NCBI RefSeq assembly: GCF_030272615.1
Contig: NC_081409.1
Location: 913,815,840-913,879,839, forward strand
Origin: Cryptomeria japonica
Lineage: Eukaryota > Streptophyta > Pinopsida > Cupressales > Cupressaceae
DNA length: 64,000 bases
Direction: 5' to 3'
Shown: in pieces, positions 11,540 through 22,578 of the stretch
How the letters are laid out: the number at the start of each line of letters is the position of its first letter
Numbering within the stretch: position 1 is the stretch's first letter
Program-made: the position numbers and the translations under genes
Notes under the pieces: model-generated
The model's database searches: none
The model's input: only the letters and a program-made list of their open reading frames with translations
What the model was told of the DNA's origin: nothing

Positions 11540-12247
11540 GGAAAGTTAGTTGCTACCGGGACAAAAACAAAAGGTAACACATTTCACCTTGACTCAACTC
11601 GGAATAAGTGTTTGTATGCAAAGTTAGATGATACCTCGTTATGGCATAAAAGGTTTTGTCATGAAAATTTTGATAATCTGATCAAAATAAGCAAGAAGCA
11701 CCGAGTAAGAGGTCTACCGAGTCTTGAAAAACCTGAGAATGCTACATGTCGAGGATGCCAGATGGGTAAGATGACAAGACCAAGCTTTACAAGTAAGTCT
11801 TACACTTCTAAGGGAATTCTAGATCTAGTGCACACTGATCTTTGTGGTCCTATGAAAGTTCAAAGTTATTATGGTGATAAATATTTCATATTATTTGTGG
11901 ATGACTATTCAAGGATGATGTCAGTAATGTTTCTAAAAGAAAAATCAGAAGCTTTTCAAATGTTTGAATGGTACAAGCAAAGAGTTGAAAATGAAACAGG
12001 AAGACAATTGAAATGTCTTAGATCAGATGGAGGAGGAGAGTTCACATCCGATGAGTTCAACTTATTCTGCAATGATCATGGTATTAAAAGACAAGTCTCT
12101 GCACTGAGAACTCCACAGCAGAATGGAATAGTTAAGAGAAGAAACAGATCTATTGTGGATTGTGCTAGAAAACTGATGATTGAAAAGAAGGTGCCACAAA
12201 TATTTTGGAGAGAAGCAATAAGCACAGTTGTTTACACCTTGAACTAA
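11540..12247 (+). pseudogene. Copia integrase of element E, catalytic Glu lost
   Basis: Inserts the cDNA into the host genome. It has the GAG-pre-integrase zinc module (LWHKRFCHENFDNL, then CRGCQMGK). The rve catalytic core follows, with its first Asp in HTDLCGPM and second Asp in LRSDGGGEF. The motif that normally reads PQQNGVVERKNR is PQQNGIVKRRNR here, so the catalytic Glu of the DD35E triad is Lys (a GAG-to-AAG change). The frame stops at 12247 (TAA, probably from CAA). This integrase should be inactive. Confidence 0.88.
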
Positions 12248-12826
12248 GTTCAATTGAAGAAAGGAAGACACCATATGAAATCAGGTATGATAAGAAACCT
12301 AATGTAAGTTATTTTAAAATCTTTGGAAGTAGATGCTATGTTCACAAAGATGATAGAAATGGCAAATTTGATCCAAAAAAGTGAAGAAGGAACGATTCTA
12401 GGTTATTCTTCTAGAAGAAAAGCATTTAAATGTCTGATCAAATCATCTAACAAAATAGTAGAAAGTTCAAATGTAAAAATTGATGAATTTGCAAAAAGAA
12501 ATGATGAAGGAAATTCCAAGGAACCAAAAGACTATGATGAATTTGTCTATGTTCAATCGAGAAGTCTTACCGAGAAGACTGATGAAGAAAATGAAGAGAA
12601 TATCCAGTTACCGAGTGATGAAGAAGATCATACAGAGCCTACCAAACCTGTATTAGCTAAGTATGTCAGAAGACATCATGCACCAAGTCAGATTATAGGA
12701 GATAAGGATGATCCAGTGATGACAAGGAACAAACTGAGACAGAACACATGTTTGATATCTGAATTTGAACCGAGAATAGTGAAAGAGGCATTTAAGAGTG
12801 AAGATTGGATAAATGCTATGACATAA
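12248..12826 (+). pseudogene. Integrase C-terminus and linker of element E
   Basis: Continuation of the polyprotein after a stop. It contains the YFKIFGSRCYVHKDDR motif that follows the Copia integrase core and a GYSSRRKAF segment. A long acidic, low-complexity linker comes before RT. A single-base shift lies near 12380. The frame ends at a TAA at 12824-12826, within the ...AMT*EIDQIKKNDTW motif that opens the Copia RT. Confidence 0.8.
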
Positions 12827-13578
12827 GAGATTGATCAAATCAAGAAGAATGACACATGGACACTAATCCCAAGATCGAAGGACAAAAATGTAATCGGTAC
12901 AAAGTGGATTTTTAGAAACAAGCTAAATGAAAAAGGAGAGGTCATTCGAAACAAGGCAAGACTAGTTTGCAAAGGTTATGCTCAAGAAGAAGGAATTGAT
13001 TATGGTGAAACTTTTGCACCTATTGCTAGACTTGAAGGAGTAAGAACATTGCTGGCCTATGCTGCTTTCAAAAATTTCAAGGTATATCAAATGGATGTCA
13101 AATCTGCATTTCTGAATGGAATATTGGAAGAAGAAGTTTTCATTGAACAACCTGAAGGATTGTTGAAGACAATAATAAAGATCAGGTATGTAAATTGAAC
13201 AAAGCTTTATATGGTTTGCAACAAGCACCTAGAGCATGGTATGAACGATTGCACTCTTATTTAATTAGGATTGGTTTTATAAGGACAAGTGAGAACAACA
13301 ACATGTACATGAAGAATGATGAAAATGGAATACTGATCTTGGCCATATTTGTTGATGATATTATATTTTGTGGCAATGACTCTTTGTGCAAAAACTTTGG
13401 AAATGAAATGAGTAAAGAATTTGAGATGTCATTGATTGGTGAGATAAAGTATTTTATAGGTTTACAAATACTGCAAATGAAAAATGAGATTTTCATTACT
13501 CAATCAAAGTACATAAAGGAAATCTTGAAGAAATTTGGAATGGAGGATTCAAAACCAGTAAGTACTCCTATGACTACC
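12827..13578 (+). pseudogene. Copia reverse transcriptase of element E, N-terminal part
   Basis: Copies element RNA into cDNA. It opens with EIDQIKKNDTWTLIPR and VIGTKWIFRNKLNEKGEV, then ARLVCKGYAQEEGIDYGETFAP and YQMDVKSAFLNG. A frameshift near 13165-13195 interrupts it. It resumes with KALYGLQQAPRAWYERL and the active-site motif FVDDIIF, which is intact. It ends at KPVSTPMTT, where element F is inserted. The remaining part resumes at 21408. The TSD CTACC (13574-13578) is part of the RT reading frame. Confidence 0.9.
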
Positions 13579-14803
13579 TGTAGCGTCCTAAAATTGCGAC
13601 ACTTGCAATTTCGACTGCATTTCGGTCTTCACGATGGCGACGCAACACGCAACCTGAATGGAGACCCCAAAACTTGCTCACGACACTGAAAACTGCATTT
13701 TTCAAGCACCCTGGCCTGAACCTCCTTGCACCCTGCTGTCCTGGGAGGTGGGACCAGGGCGCCCAGCACCCTAGTCCCTGGGTCCTATTTTGGGCCCAGT
13801 CTCTTTTGGACTTCAAGTCTTTTTGTTTGCAATTTGGAAATTAACTTTCCCTGGTCGGCCTAAGGTCGGGAAAATCAGTCTATCAGCCCTAAATGACAAG
13901 TATATAAACTACATTGTCCTCTCCCATTTGGGTAAGAAGGTCACATGTGTACAAAGCGTGGAAACTATACTCAAGCATTCAAGCCTTCAAGCATTCAAGC
14001 ATTCCTTCAAGCAACTGATCATTTCAAGTCTCCATTCAAGGCTAAGTGTTGCATTCAAGACAAGGATTCAACCATTGAAGAGGAGATCACATACTACATG
14101 CTACATACAACATACAAAAATACAACAAACAACAACATCTAAACCTTCGCACATAAGGATACAAACATCCTTAGAACAAGGTATTAGTACTTGTTTTACA
14201 GTCATTTACATTTACAGCTCTTGCTCATTTCTTGGTTAATTCCAAATACGGGGTTTGACCTATAGGCAAACCCCTAATCCCTAACCCCCCAATCGTCTTT
14301 GCTTTTCTGTGTGTAGGTTGTAGGTACGCGGCTGAAATTGAAGATCTGGAATCCTTGTGCAGAGACGAACAGATCCCCCTTCGTTTCGCGGATTTTTCGG
14401 AGGACCGTGGCGTCGGGCGCCATCGTCTGGACAACTTTTGCTCAAATTTGCAGGACGGTGCTGTATCGACATTTCACTACTAATTCCAGGTCCGCAGATT
14501 CATACTGTATCCCTATCTCAGTTTATAAGCGAATCTTTGTCACTTTCTATGCATTCCTAGCTTAATTCCTCTATGCACATTCTTTACAAAAGAGGGTAGC
14601 CTTGCTGTCATAACCCTTGAAACTCATTTAGCATCCAATCTTGCATTGCGTGGGATTGGATCTTGTGGGTTTCAACCCCTCTTTTGAATGTAAAGTCTCT
14701 CCCCTAAGTGAAAACCATCAACCCTAGTGAATCTCCCTTCTCTCTCCTTGGAGTTGGAAGAGGGGAGAGCAACTAGGGTTCGATTGCGATTTTCCGCTTT
14801 ACA
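13579..14803 (+). repeat. 5' LTR of element F
   Basis: 1225 bp, nearly identical to the 3' LTR. It holds a TATA box, a GC-rich CCAGGGCGCCCAGC segment, and a GGACCGTG...GCGCCA motif around 14396-14460 that recurs in the leader. The 149-codon ORF across the TATA box is identical in position in both LTRs but crosses the promoter, so it is not called as a gene. Confidence 0.93.
13901..13908 (+). promoter_or_regulatory. TATA box of F 5' LTR
   Basis: TATATAAA, followed by a pyrimidine-rich CTCTCCC start-like stretch. It is conserved in the 3' LTR at 20500-20507. Confidence 0.65.
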
Positions 14804-14826
14804 TTTTGGTGAACCCGACGTGAACA
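14804..14826 (+). other. Primer-site candidate of F
   Basis: TTTTGGTGAACCCGACGTGA lies directly after the CA end of the 5' LTR, where a tRNA primer site is expected. The tRNA is not assigned. Confidence 0.6.
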
Positions 14827-15976
14827 TCCTTTCTGATTTTTCATGCTTAGATCTGAAAAAATTGATTACATTTCCATGTTTGATCTTTTGCAAAATTTTA
14901 GAGGTGATTGCATAAAAACCCTAAAATTTCTTTTTAGTAATTAAACTTGTGAAATATTTAATTGTTAATGCTTGTTTTAGATCTGCCCTTCTATTACAAA
15001 TTATCAATTCATATTTGTGCTTTGATTTTGAAAATTAAGTGGTTAAGTGTCAAAACCCTAATTTTTGAAACCCTCTTGATTCAACCTTTGTCCGACAATT
15101 TCACTGATCAAAACATCTCCAAATCAGCTGTAACTTTGGATTCCGCAATAAAATCACAATATCTTTCATCCCTGAAAATTTGGAAAAAAGTTGCGAGGAC
15201 CGTGTGCACTCCGAGCGCCATCATCCCCGACATTTTTTCCGAAATTTCGGGAGCGAGATCTTACTGTATTTTCCTGCTAAAATCCAGAATTTTGGCTGAT
15301 TTTATCAATTATAACACCTTCAAAATTAAAGTCAAAGTTGGTCTAGGGATTGCTTGGATTAACCTTCTAAACATTCAAAAATCATCGAAATTGAAATTTT
15401 GTGTCAAAATTGTGTTCTTACTGTCCTAAATCTGAAAAGTGTGTTTGCATTCATTCGAAATTTCAGTGCTTTATTCAAATTCTTACAATTTGTGACTTTT
15501 GAAATTAAGTGCTTAATTACAACAACTTTAATTTCTGCTTTCAAAATTGAATTTTGCATGAAATTGAGTCAATTTTTGAATTTCAAAATTTGCATTGCTC
15601 TTGACATTCCCTCTAAAATCATAAAATTCAAAATTTCAGTTTCCCTCTCTTTTTCAAAATTCAAATTTTGCATTTTTCGACAATCTTGGTAGGGTTCAAT
15701 TTTGAGATTGCAACTTTAATTTGGCCTATCTACAGATCGTAAAATCACTCAATTTTTTTCAGATTAGCTTTAAAATCATCATACCTTTCATCCCTGCAAA
15801 TTTCAAAAAAAGTTGCAAGGACCGTGTTGCACTCCGAGCGCCACGGTCCCGGACATTTTTTCTGAAATTTCGGGAGACTGTCGTGATTGCATTTAACAGC
15901 TTAAATCCAGAAGATTGGCTGATTTTACTGAAAATTGCTACCTCTAAAATCAAAATTTTCTCTCCCTCTCTAGTGC
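14827..15976 (+). other. Untranslated leader of F with ~140-bp direct repeat
   Basis: A 1.1-kb AT-rich leader with no convincing gene. Two ~140-bp stretches (about 15175-15310 and 15794-15945) are related to each other. Both carry GAGGACCGTG or AAGGACCGTG, CTCCGAGCGCCA, GACATTTTTTC and GAAATTTCGGGAG, and end at TTGGCTGATTTTA. A shorter version of the same motif occurs in each LTR. Confidence 0.7.
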
Positions 15977-18900
15977 ATGAGTTTTACAACAATAAGCCCT
16001 ACTTACACTATTCCCGTTAGACAAAGCCGTAGAATTAAGTCTTTCCGAGGTTTAATTACCGAGGAGATGGAACCTAATTTGAATAGCCTTTTTAACGAGG
16101 ACATGGGTAATTCCTCTAATCCTCCTAATGATGAAGAAGCTCTCCATGAGGTTTCTGAAGAACAACTTTCAAAATTGGATAACCAATTTGACGATTTTCG
16201 ACAGTGGATGTCTCAAGAATACCCCGATAGTCAAGCTCTTCCTTTAATTGAGGGTCTAAAACATATGCTTCAAAGTGATAAAAATGGAATTGATATTTTG
16301 CGTGGTATTGCACACATTGTGGATTCGAATGTGATGCCTATGAAGAGTTGTGCTGAAAATTTGGGTTATACACAACCTCCTACTCAAGTCAATCATTCTA
16401 TTCCTTTGATGACTTCTATTGCTAGCATACCTACCTTTACATCAAATATAATGGCTACTTCTACACAAGATTTTCCTCCTATGATCACTAGTCATGGGGG
16501 CAATCCTTCTTCTTCAATTAACCCTCTTCCTTCATTTAATCTGACTTCTTCATTCATTCCTTCAATGAGTGTCCCTATTATATCTCCACAAATGAACATG
16601 ACGCAAGGGGGCAATTCATTCAATCATTCCATTCCTCCTTGTAGTGTTCCTCCTGTCCAATCATCTCCTATGACTAATTATCATAGAGTCCCACCACCTT
16701 ACTCTTTGCCTTCTTTCAATAACATAACACCTCCATCTCAATCTAACACATCTAATATGAACTCTTCGACTGAAGCGACCATTAACAATCTTGCACAAAC
16801 TGTCTCTTCTTTACAGCAACAAATTGCCTCTATGAATCAATCTAAGTTTAGTGTGCCCACATTTGACGTTGCGAGCCCACTTTCTCTTGACATTGTTCGA
16901 GCTATTCCCCCTAAACATGTTGAAATTCCGCATTTGGAGCTTTATAATGGTAAGGGTGATCCTCTAACACATGTTAAGACTTTTCAAACAATTTGTACCG
17001 ATTTTGCTTATGACCAAAGGTTGCTTGCAAAATTGTTTACTAGAACATTAAGAGACAAAGCCCTACAATGGTATTGCTCGTTGCCTTCTTATTCTATTAC
17101 TTCTTTCGAACAACTTGCAAATGCTTTCATTCAACAATTTCAAAACAATATAAGTCCTAAAGTTACTTTGATTGATTTAATGCATTGTCAACAAGGTGTT
17201 AAAGAAAAAGTGACTGATTTCATTGGTAGATATAAGCATTTGTATGCTCAAATTTCTTTTCCAGTGCCTGACAATGATATTCAAAGAATCTTTATTTCTA
17301 ATTTACAAAAAGATATTCGAGACAAACTTTTGTTTTCTAAGTTTACTTCTTTCCAACAGTTGTGTGCAACTCTTCACAATTATCAACTGACTGTGAGTCA
17401 AATGGAACAATCACATCCTATGGCTCCGAGTGATAAGGGTGATAGCAGTCAACAACCATTTGGGAAGTTTAAACCGAACAGAGATTCCATCAAATTCAAT
17501 GAAAACATCATCAACAACAATGCGAATGCAGCATCAGGTGTGCCTCCTATTTCTAAATTTTTCAAGAAAGAAAGAAAGTATACTCCTTTGAATGAATCAT
17601 TGCATAGTATTATGAATAAGTTATTGGAACAAAATGTGCTTACTCTTCCTCCTATAAGGCAAATTGATCCTGCAAAGATTACTTCACCTTATTTTGATAA
17701 CAAAGTTTTTTGTCAATTTCATCGACAGCCTGGGCATGATACTGAAAAATGTTTTTCTTTAAAGGGTAAAATTCAAGATTTGATTGATAATAATACTATC
17801 TCTGTTTCTGGAGTGAATGATAAAGGCACTACATCTGTAGCTCCTCCTAACCAAAATCTTCAGATTTTCACTGATCCATTACCTTCTCATACCTCTAATT
17901 TGATTGAGGCTAATGATTCCTCTCTCTCATCTGATGGTCTTGTGTCTATGGCTCCGAATGTGATTAACTTTGTAGAGCAGCAAGAAAACCCTAAAGAACC
18001 TTCCATCACATTTGATTCCAGTGAAACCATCAGGGCACCTGATGGTCCTTTATACATAGTTGCAAAAGTCAAGAATACACCTTGCCGTGGAGTGCTTATT
18101 GATCCTTCGTGCATGGTTAATATCATTACTGAAGAATTTCTTTTTACTTTGCAATTGAATCAAGTGATCTATGACAAAACAGATGTGATTGTGAAACTAT
18201 TTGATGCATTTTCTTCTCCTGCAATTGGTTCTATTACATTGCCTATTGAGGTCCATAACAAATCCCTTGATGTGAACTTTGCTATTATTCCATCTTCTGA
18301 ACAATTTCGTGTGAAGCTTGGCTATCCTTGGCTATCTTCCATGAAAGCTATTGCTTCTCCTATTCATAAGTCTTTGAAATTTCCCCATAATGGTGAAGTT
18401 GTTACTGTCAATCATAGTCTCTTTAAACCAGCTGAAAGAAATTCTAGCATTCCTATTGATTACTTTTGGCCTAAACAATTCCAATCTCTTCCTCCGCGAA
18501 GTGATCATCTTTTCAAATCTTATCAAAAGTGGAAAACATATATGATCCTATCTCTAAGTGAACCTAGAACACCCAAACTTGACATTCCTATCATTCTTGA
18601 GAAGGAAGTTCTTCCTTTGAAAGATAAAACTAATGTCTTTCCTCAAGAAGATTCCCAACCCATCCCTATGGATGTGACTATGTCTATATCTAATAAACTT
18701 CCTAAAAGTAGACCCATCCCTCCTCGTCATGATGGACTTGGTCTTCTTCCTAAACCAAAAATTCCTCCTTTATATGGAGCAGTTCCTCCTCCTTTTTATA
18801 GAGAGAAGAGACCTTCTTCTTCTCCTATTATCCAGCCTAAGAGACCACAACCTAAACACCCAAGTGATAAGGATGAGAACATTCCTCCTCCTCAATCTTC

Positions 18901-19402
18901 TTCACTTCCTACTAAGACTAGACGAAATCGTTCTGCACGTGAACGCCGGCGAAAACGTCGTCTTAGAGCTCAAAATTTGCAATCTCCAAAAACACCTTCA
19001 ACAAGCATTATTCCATTTTCTCCTCAGCCGGAAATTGAGCCAAAATCTCCTAAACATAAGATGCATGATGGTCTTGATCCTGTGCGAGTTAAAGATCCTA
19101 TTTTTATAAATCTTGATGATGATATAGATGAAAATGTTATTCATGATGAAAATGCTACTTCTCTTGCTTCTGATAGTGAATATGAACTTGTTGATATTGA
19201 TAACCATTTATCTAATGAATTTTCTAAAGCACTTATCCTAGCTCCTAGACAAGAACAATGTGGCCCGGAACATGAACATAGCCCTTGTTTGGATCTTGTG
19301 ATAGCTCCATCTGCTGTGTTGGATGTTCCTCCTCTAGCATGTTCCCTGCCTTCCCGAAACATTGATCAGCAAGATCGGGGGGTAGATGACGTGCTAGACT
19401 AG
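15977..19402 (+). CDS. gag: Gag-protease-like polyprotein of non-autonomous element F (1141 aa, intact)
   Basis: Uninterrupted frame. The chosen ATG is at 15977; a later one at 16066 is an alternative. Residues 1-280 are Ser/Pro/Thr-rich and disordered. Residues ~310-480 are a retrotransposon gag domain (ELYNGKGDPLTHVKTF, RDKALQWYCSLPS). Next is a C-x2-H-x4-H-x4-C knuckle (CQFHRQPGHDTEKC, about residue 575), matched in Gypsy C gag as CEFHKSKGHKTGNC. Residues ~680-800 resemble a Tat protease, but the active-site motif reads LIDPSC where relatives have DGG or DSG. The tail has an Arg-rich patch (RRNRSARERRRKRR) and acidic segments. No polymerase domains follow. It probably makes particles used in trans; the protease is doubtful. 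Confidence 0.88.
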   Translation: MSFTTISPTYTIPVRQSRRIKSFRGLITEEMEPNLNSLFNEDMGNSSNPPNDEEALHEVSEEQLSKLDNQFDDFRQWMSQEYPDSQALPLIEGLKHMLQSDKNGIDILRGIAHIVDSNVMPMKSCAENLGYTQPPTQVNHSIPLMTSIASIPTFTSNIMATSTQDFPPMITSHGGNPSSSINPLPSFNLTSSFIPSMSVPIISPQMNMTQGGNSFNHSIPPCSVPPVQSSPMTNYHRVPPPYSLPSFNNITPPSQSNTSNMNSSTEATINNLAQTVSSLQQQIASMNQSKFSVPTFDVASPLSLDIVRAIPPKHVEIPHLELYNGKGDPLTHVKTFQTICTDFAYDQRLLAKLFTRTLRDKALQWYCSLPSYSITSFEQLANAFIQQFQNNISPKVTLIDLMHCQQGVKEKVTDFIGRYKHLYAQISFPVPDNDIQRIFISNLQKDIRDKLLFSKFTSFQQLCATLHNYQLTVSQMEQSHPMAPSDKGDSSQQPFGKFKPNRDSIKFNENIINNNANAASGVPPISKFFKKERKYTPLNESLHSIMNKLLEQNVLTLPPIRQIDPAKITSPYFDNKVFCQFHRQPGHDTEKCFSLKGKIQDLIDNNTISVSGVNDKGTTSVAPPNQNLQIFTDPLPSHTSNLIEANDSSLSSDGLVSMAPNVINFVEQQENPKEPSITFDSSETIRAPDGPLYIVAKVKNTPCRGVLIDPSCMVNIITEEFLFTLQLNQVIYDKTDVIVKLFDAFSSPAIGSITLPIEVHNKSLDVNFAIIPSSEQFRVKLGYPWLSSMKAIASPIHKSLKFPHNGEVVTVNHSLFKPAERNSSIPIDYFWPKQFQSLPPRSDHLFKSYQKWKTYMILSLSEPRTPKLDIPIILEKEVLPLKDKTNVFPQEDSQPIPMDVTMSISNKLPKSRPIPPRHDGLGLLPKPKIPPLYGAVPPPFYREKRPSSSPIIQPKRPQPKHPSDKDENIPPPQSSSLPTKTRRNRSARERRRKRRLRAQNLQSPKTPSTSIIPFSPQPEIEPKSPKHKMHDGLDPVRVKDPIFINLDDDIDENVIHDENATSLASDSEYELVDIDNHLSNEFSKALILAPRQEQCGPEHEHSPCLDLVIAPSAVLDVPPLACSLPSRNIDQQDRGVDDVLD

Positions 19403-20146
19403 ATACATTAGCATAGTAGATTCTCTCCTCCTCTCTTGTGTTACTCCTTCTATATGTTATTCTCATTCTTCTATTTGTTGTCCTTAGTGTTGTCTACTTG
19501 AGGACGATGCAAAGCATTGAGATCTCTTGATCTCTCTCATGTTGACTCAAAAGACACATGTGTTCCCTTCTTCTAGGTGACCTTCCTTGATTGGGGAATG
19601 AAGAACAATTATGCATACATACATATGATATACATGAATAATCATACAGCATACTGACCCCAAGGAAAGCGAAGTCACCTTGTGCTTTGTGTTTTGTGTC
19701 TATTATCCTTGGGCTTATCTCACACTTGGGGGCTAAATCCTTGCGATAACATGCTCCTTTCCTTTCTCGTTTCTTATATGTATCACTACCTTAAAGCAAT
19801 CACCCCCGGTGAGGCATGTGCGATCGCTTTAACGTAGGGGGGCATACATCCCATTCATATCTTTTCAAGATACTTGAAAATTTCTTGACAAATTTAGCTT
19901 TGCCTTGAAAATTTTTGAAATCTTTCTTGCATGACTCATAGTGAGGGAACCTTACTACTAACAGTCATGGTTCTCCCTCGTGATCTTCCCTTTTACTTTG
20001 TCAATCGAATTCGTAAGATCCTTAGTCCACTGGGGGCTTGGTGTATCTTGCCTCCTTGACGTGGTGAAAGTCTTTCAATGTTGTTTCCTTGTACTTTACC
20101 GGAAGTATGAGCATACGCCTATACTCCCACTAAAGTGGGGGCTAAA
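19403..20146 (+). other. 3' untranslated region of F with polypurine tract
   Basis: 744 bp with no gene. Short G-rich tracts recur (TTGGGGGCTAAAT near 19726, TAGGGGGGC near 19837, CTGGGGGCTTGG near 20030). The tract AAAGTGGGGGCTAAA at 20132-20146 abuts the 3' LTR and is the likely polypurine tract for plus-strand priming. Confidence 0.7.
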
Positions 20147-21402
20147 TGTAGCGTCCTAAAATTGCGACACTTACAATTTCGACTGCATTTTGGTCTTCAC
20201 AATGGCGACGCAACACGCAACCTGAATGGAGACCCCGAAACTTGCTCACGACACTGAAAACTGCATTTTTCAAGCACCCTGGCCTGAACCTCCTTGCACC
20301 CTGCTGTACCGGGAGGTGGGACTAGAGCGCCCAGCGCCCTGGTCCTTCAGGACCAGGGCGCCCAGCGCCCTGGTCCCTGGGTCCTATTTTGGGCTCAGTC
20401 TCTTTTGGACTTCGGGTCTTTTTGTTTGCAATTTGGAAATTAACTTTCCCTAGTCGGCCTAAGGTCGGGAAAATCAGTCTATCAGCCCTAAATGACAAGT
20501 ATATAAACTACATTGTCCTCTCCCATTTGGGTAAGAAGGTCACATGTGTACAAAGCGTGGAAACTATACTCAAGCATTCAAGCCTTCAAGCATTCAAGCA
20601 TTCCTTCAAGCAACTGATCATTTCAAGTCTCCATTCAAGGCTAAGTGTTGCATTCAAGACAAGGATTCAACCATTGAAGAGGAGATCACATACTACATGC
20701 TACATACAACATACAAACATACAACAAACAACAACATCTAAACCTTCGCACATAAGGATACAAACATCCTTAGAACAAGGTATTAGTACTTGTTTTACAG
20801 TCATTTACATTTACAGCTCTTGCTCATTTCTTGGTTAATTCCAAATACGGGGTTTGACCTATAGGCAAACCCCTAATCCCTAACCCCCCAATCATCTTTG
20901 CTTTTCTGTGTGTAGGTTGTAGGTACGCGGCTGAAATTGAAGATCTGGAATCCTTGTGCAGAGACGAACAGATCCCCCTTCGTTTCGCGGATTTTTCGGA
21001 GGACCGTGGCGCCGGGCGCCATTGTCCTGACAAATTTCGCTCAAATTTGTAGGACGGCGCCGTATCGACATTTCACTACTAATTCCAAGTCCGCAGCTTC
21101 ATACTGTATCCCTATCTCAATTTATAAGCGAATCTTTGTCACTTTCTATGCATTCCTAGCTTAATTCCTCTATGCACATTCTTTACAAAAGAGGGTAGCC
21201 TTGCTGTCATAACCCTTGAAACTCATTTAGCATCCAATCTTGCATTGCGTGGGATTGGATCTTGTGGGTTTCAACCCCTCTTTTGAATGTAAAGTCTCTC
21301 CCCTAAGTGAAAACCATCAACCCTAGTGAATCTCCCTTCTCTCTCCTTGGAGTTGGAAGAGGGGAGAGCAACTAGGGTTCGATTGCGATTTTCCGCTTTA
21401 CA
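20147..21402 (+). repeat. 3' LTR of element F
   Basis: 1256 bp, 31 bp longer than the 5' LTR. The difference is mostly an extra copy of a CCAGCGCCCTGGTCC unit at about 20325-20375. Elsewhere the two LTRs differ at only scattered positions by eye, consistent with a recent insertion. Confidence 0.93.
20334..20361 (+). other. Perfect GC-rich hairpin in F 3' LTR
   Basis: GCGCCCTGGTCC and its exact reverse complement GGACCAGGGCGC are separated by the loop TTCA (12-bp stem). The 5' LTR lacks the second arm. It was created by the 31-bp expansion in this LTR copy. Confidence 0.75.
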
Positions 21403-21407
21403 CTACC

Positions 21408-22130
21408 AACTGTAAATTATCAAAGAATGATGAATCTGCATCTGTTGATGAGACACTTTACCGATCCATGATTGGAAAGCTACAATATGTTGTTCACAGC
21501 AAACCAGACATAGCACATGCAGTAGGTATAGTTGCAAGATTCTCTGCAGATCCTAAGGAAACACACATGATTGCAATCAAAAGAATTTTTAGATACTTGA
21601 AAGGGACGGAGGATTATGGCTTAGTATATCAGAAAGGAAATGATTTTGATTTAAAAGTTTATACTGATGCTGATTGGGCAGACAACATTGATGACAGAAA
21701 AAGCACAAGTGGAGGAGCTTTCTTTTTAGGAGAAAGACTAGTGAGTTGGCTTAGCAAGAAACAAGGATGTGTTTCATAGTCAACAACAGAAGCTGAATAC
21801 GTTATTGCAGCATTGAATTGTACCAACATTGCATGGATCAAACAACTGTTTGAAGGTATAAATGAGAAAGTTACCGAGTCAGTAACTATATTCTATGACA
21901 ATACTAGTGCCATTAACATTTCAAAGAATCCTGTTATGCACTCTAAGACAAAGCACATCTCTATCAAATATCATTATCTTAGAGAAGAAGCTCAAGAGAA
22001 GAAAGTGGTGTTGGAGTATGTTAGCACAAAGGAACAAATAGTAGATATCTTCACCAAGCCACTACCAAGGGACACTTTTGAAAATCTCAAAAGTAAGTTA
22101 GGGGTCCTACCCCTATCTTCTACTCACTGA
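21408..22130 (+). pseudogene. Copia RT C-terminus and RNase H of element E
   Basis: Resumes the RT after the F insertion with SVDETLYRSMIGKLQYV and RYLKGTEDYGLVYQ. RNase H follows with its first Asp in YTDADWADN, then RKSTSGGAFFLG, TTEAEY and YDNTSAINISKNPV, and ends with KHISIKYHYLREE and DIFTKPLPRDTFENL, the usual Copia C-terminus. One in-frame TAG at 21777-21779 replaces the Gln of VSQSTTEAEY. The final stop at 22130 looks native. Confidence 0.9.
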
Positions 22131-22578
22131 TCGAGTTCGGTGAAAGCATCAATCTGATGTCTCTATCGAATATCTTTTGGGAGTTGATGCTGATTTATAC
22201 ACTTTAGGATGTTTTCTAAAGGTGTACATGAATTATTACATGAAATATTATAGGGAATAGGTTTTGAAGACAAATGCTCTGACCGAGACTTAGTTGATAC
22301 ACAACAACAAGAAATCACTTCATACAGGAAGAAATTATGCTTTAAGTTCTTTACTTTTTGGCATTTTTGTCAAAGGGGGAGAAGACTACTATACAAGGGA
22401 GAAGACTAATGAGAAGACTACAAATTGGAAAGAAAACTAAAGAAATAGGAGAAGTCTAATGTATGGGGGAGAAATTCTGATGACAGCAAGAGAGCATTTC
22501 AACATTTCAGAATCACAACAATCTGAATCTTTTAAGGTCAAATCAATTGGTTTTTCCATCAATGCTAAAGGGGGGGAT
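22131..22578 (+). other. 3' untranslated region and polypurine tract of E
   Basis: No gene beyond a spurious 70-codon ORF that runs into the LTR. Several purine tracts occur (CAAAGGGGGAGAAG near 22371, ATGGGGGAGAAA near 22461). AAAGGGGGGGAT at 22567-22578 abuts the 3' LTR and is the polypurine tract. Confidence 0.8.

Larger units (their letters stand above)
13579..21402 (+). mobile_element. Element F: non-autonomous Gypsy-type LTR element with gag-protease-like ORF only
   Basis: 7.8-kb plus-strand element inserted in the RT of E. Both LTRs are complete (13579-14803 and 20147-21402) and start TGTAGCGTCC and end CTTTACA. The target duplication CTACC is at 13574-13578 and 21403-21407. It has a primer-site candidate and a polypurine tract. 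The only coding sequence is a 1141-codon gag-protease-like ORF; no RT, RNase H or integrase is present. The intact ORF and very similar LTRs make it the youngest-looking insertion in the left nest. It would need enzymes from an autonomous relative. Confidence 0.93.

Noticed and set aside
13790-14239. 149-codon ORF in both LTRs of F (also 20389-20838)
   Set aside because: It spans the TATA box and transcription start, and its conservation simply reflects recent LTR identity.
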